A stretch of DNA of 64,000 nucleotides, from contig NZ_CP183332.1 of NCBI RefSeq assembly GCF_048541825.1, positions 496,001 through 560,000 on the forward strand. The letters are read 5' to 3'. The position numbers were made by a program, and so were the translations under genes. This stretch comes from Caulobacter sp048541825 (GTDB lineage: Bacteria > Pseudomonadota > Alphaproteobacteria > Caulobacterales > Caulobacteraceae). The notes under the pieces are model-generated. The model did not search any database, was not told the origin of the DNA, and saw nothing but the letters and a program-made list of their open reading frames with translations. How positions within the stretch are numbered: position 1 is the stretch's first letter; the number at the start of each line of letters is the position of its first letter. Below are positions 62,211-64,000 of the stretch, piece after piece.

Positions 62211-62708
62211 ATGCTCAGCGCACTGTCCACAAACACGGCCGTTGCCGACGGCCGGGGCGACTTCGATTTCTTTACCGGCCGTTGGCGGGTGTCGCACCAT
62301 CGCCTCGTCGGGCGGCTGGTGGGTTCAGACCACTGGCAGGATTTCCACGGGACCACGGAGACGCGCAAGATCCTGTCGGGTCTGGGCAATATCGACGAGA
62401 ACGTGCTGAACCTGCCGGCCGGGACCTACCAGGCCGTTACGCTGCGGTTGTTCGATCCGGGCCGGGCCGTCTGGACCATCCACTGGATCGACGCCCGCAC
62501 GGCCACGGCGGATGCGCCGATGATCGGCCAGTTTGTCGATGGCGCAGGTGAGTTCTTTGGCGACGATATGCTGGACGGTCGACCGGTCCGGGTGCGTTTC
62601 CGCTGGTTCGTCGATGACGCAGATCACTGCCGCTGGGAACAGGCATTCTCGCCCGACGCCGGGGTGAGCTGGGAGACCAACTGGACGATGGCCTTCGAAC
62701 GGGCCTGA
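62211..62708 (+). CDS. Hypothetical protein, DUF1579-like
   Basis: A 165-residue soluble protein with no signal. The sequence (DFDFFTGRWRVSHHRLVGRL, DWQDFHGTTETRKIL, PVRVRFRWFVDDADHCRWEQAFS) resembles small lipocalin-like DUF1579 proteins often seen alone. GGGAGACGCC just precedes the ATG. No functional partner; probably a single gene between the transporter and pabB. Confidence 0.72.
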   Translation: MLSALSTNTAVADGRGDFDFFTGRWRVSHHRLVGRLVGSDHWQDFHGTTETRKILSGLGNIDENVLNLPAGTYQAVTLRLFDPGRAVWTIHWIDARTATADAPMIGQFVDGAGEFFGDDMLDGRPVRVRFRWFVDDADHCRWEQAFSPDAGVSWETNWTMAFERA

Positions 62709-62751
62709 GCGACCCCTCCCTGTACGGCAGGGATGGTGTATCAACCCAGCC

Positions 62752-64000
62752 ATGTACCGCGTCGCTCTCCTAACCGCCCCCTGGCGCGAGCCGGTCCGGG
62801 CCCTGCAGCCGTTCCAGGACGAGCCGCACGCCTGCGCCCTGCTGTCGGGCGGCGGCGAGCGTTGGTCCTATCTGCTGCGCGCGCCCGAGGCGGTGCTGAC
62901 CCTGGACGCCGCCGACCCCCGCGACCCGTTCGAGGCCCTGAGCGCCCTGATCGGCCCGCGCCTGCCCGTCGATCCGGAGGGGCCGCCGTTTCAGGGCGGG
63001 GTGGTGGGTCTGGGAACCTATGAGCTGGGTGAGCGGGTCGAGCGCCTGGGCCTTGGCCGGACCGGCTGGCCGGACCTGACCTGCGCCCGCTACAGCGCCC
63101 TGCTGGCCTTCGACCATCAGGCGAGCCGCGTCGTCGCCGTCGGGCGAGGCGATACCGACGCACAGGCCGGCGAGCGGGCGGCAGCGGCCCTGACCTGGCT
63201 GGACGCTCCCGTCGATGCGCGCTCGCCGGTCGAAGGGCCGCTGTGCGCGGCCCTGACCGCCACCGACGGCGCAGTCTATGAAGCCGCCGTCGCCGATGTG
63301 GTGGCCCGCATCCATGCCGGCGAGATCTTTCAGGCCAATATCGCCCGCGCCTGGACCGGGCGGCTGGCGGACGGCGTTGATCCGTTCGACCTGTTCACCC
63401 GCCTGCGCGCCCAGAGTCCGGCGCCGTTCTCGGCCTATTGGCGGCTGGAGGGCAGGGCGCTGGTCTCCAATTCGCCCGAGCGGTTCCTGAAGGTGTCGGG
63501 CGCGGACGGGGCCATCGAGACCAAGCCGATCAAGGGCACCCGGCGGCGCGGCGCGACGCCGGCCGAGGATGCGGTGATGATCGCCGAGCTGTCGGCCAGC
63601 GCCAAGGATCGGGCCGAGAACCTGATGATCGTCGACCTGATGCGCAACGATCTGGCCCGTGTCAGCCCGCCCGGCAGCGTGAAGGTCCCGGCGCTGTTCG
63701 GGGTCGAGACCTTCGTCAATGTGCACCATCTGGTCTCGACGGTGATCGGGCGCCTGGCCCCGGGCCTCACCATCGCTGACCTGCTGCGGGCCAGCTTCCC
63801 GCCGGGCTCGATCACCGGCGCGCCCAAGGTCCAGGCCATGAAGGTCATCGCTCAGCTGGAGCCGCCGCGCGGCCCCTATTGCGGCTCGCTGTTCTGGGCG
63901 GGGTTCGACGGCAGCTTCGATTCCAGCGTGCTGATCAGGACCGTGGGGCTGGAGCGCGACAGCGATGGCTGGACGCTCGAGGCGCGGGCGGGGGCGGGTA
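62752..64000 (+). CDS. pabB: Aminodeoxychorismate synthase component I (partial, 5' end)
   Basis: The first 416 codons of a chorismate-utilising enzyme; it continues past the window. The N-terminal region is short, and the core contains DLMRNDLARVSPPGSVKVP, KPIKGTRRR, and FPPGSITGAPKVQAM, all hallmarks of PabB/TrpE enzymes. The sequence favours PabB (aminodeoxychorismate synthase, folate pathway) over anthranilate synthase because of the KPIKGTRRR motif, but a C-terminal PabC fusion or a lone subunit cannot be judged here. Confidence 0.9.
   Translation, partial: MYRVALLTAPWREPVRALQPFQDEPHACALLSGGGERWSYLLRAPEAVLTLDAADPRDPFEALSALIGPRLPVDPEGPPFQGGVVGLGTYELGERVERLGLGRTGWPDLTCARYSALLAFDHQASRVVAVGRGDTDAQAGERAAAALTWLDAPVDARSPVEGPLCAALTATDGAVYEAAVADVVARIHAGEIFQANIARAWTGRLADGVDPFDLFTRLRAQSPAPFSAYWRLEGRALVSNSPERFLKVSGADGAIETKPIKGTRRRGATPAEDAVMIAELSASAKDRAENLMIVDLMRNDLARVSPPGSVKVPALFGVETFVNVHHLVSTVIGRLAPGLTIADLLRASFPPGSITGAPKVQAMKVIAQLEPPRGPYCGSLFWAGFDGSFDSSVLIRTVGLERDSDGWTLEARAGAG

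Overview
This window is 64 kb of GC-rich, gene-dense chromosome from an alphaproteobacterium. The gene set points to the Caulobacterales, most likely Caulobacter or a close relative: a TonB-dependent receptor with a TPR/sulfotransferase neighbour, a dipeptidase-like amidohydrolase resembling the Caulobacter enzymes, a GAF/H-NOX hybrid kinase pair, a malyl-CoA lyase homologue, and short GC-rich palindromic intergenic repeats. The taxon is inferred from gene content, not from a marker gene. I see no rRNA, tRNA, CRISPR array, prophage or transposase, so this reads as ordinary chromosomal backbone with small accessory modules.

Layout. 0-7.1 kb: a polyamine operon, with ABC importer genes (partial permease, permease, ATPase), a PuuD-like hydrolase, a class III aminotransferase, a PuuA-like ligase and a PuuB-like oxidase, joined mostly by start/stop overlaps. 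7.2-14.4 kb: a TPR-sulfotransferase, a TonB receptor, an APC amino-acid permease and an exported amidohydrolase, plausibly a peptide-scavenging set. 14.6-18.4 kb: a TetR regulator, a Rieske oxygenase and a CrtI/PYROXD2-like flavoprotein. 18.5-23.5 kb: an RND pump and its adaptor, divergent from a TetR gene across a clear palindromic operator. 23.5-30.9 kb: small and housekeeping genes, including DUF983, a PHA-system protein, dipeptide epimerase, MscS, malyl-CoA lyase-like, OsmC and P450. 31.2-36.6 kb: accA, an LprI-like protein, a receiver-domain regulator with a coupled partner, a nitronate monooxygenase-like protein and unknowns. 37.2-42.3 kb: a hybrid histidine kinase with an H-NOX sensor, then uvrB. 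42.4-48.7 kb: a nitroreductase, a PadR/membrane-protein pair, a SleB cell-wall hydrolase, an SDR, a YegP-like protein and DUF1003. 48.8-54.6 kb: a flavin amine oxidase with a cytochrome c, a GlxA-type regulator divergent from a DJ-1 protein, and an alpha/beta-hydrolase fused to a polytopic membrane domain. 54.6-57.7 kb: a DsbA-like protein, a TetR gene divergent from a cytochrome c and DUF4345, and a DODA-type dioxygenase. 57.8-64 kb: an acyltransferase, an alpha/beta hydrolase, a tyrosine phosphatase, a UMF1-type transporter, an unknown and the 5' part of pabB.

The features most worth following up are: the H-NOX/hybrid-kinase pair, whose residues predict an NO rather than O2 sensor; the exported amine oxidase with cytochrome c, which resembles dehydrogenase/cytochrome pairs such as NicA2/CycN; the Rieske plus CrtI-like pair; the hydrolase-membrane fusion; and two families of composite palindromic repeats, one of which runs into a coding start. 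Three regulator genes (TetR, TetR, PadR) have strong inverted repeats directly in front of them.
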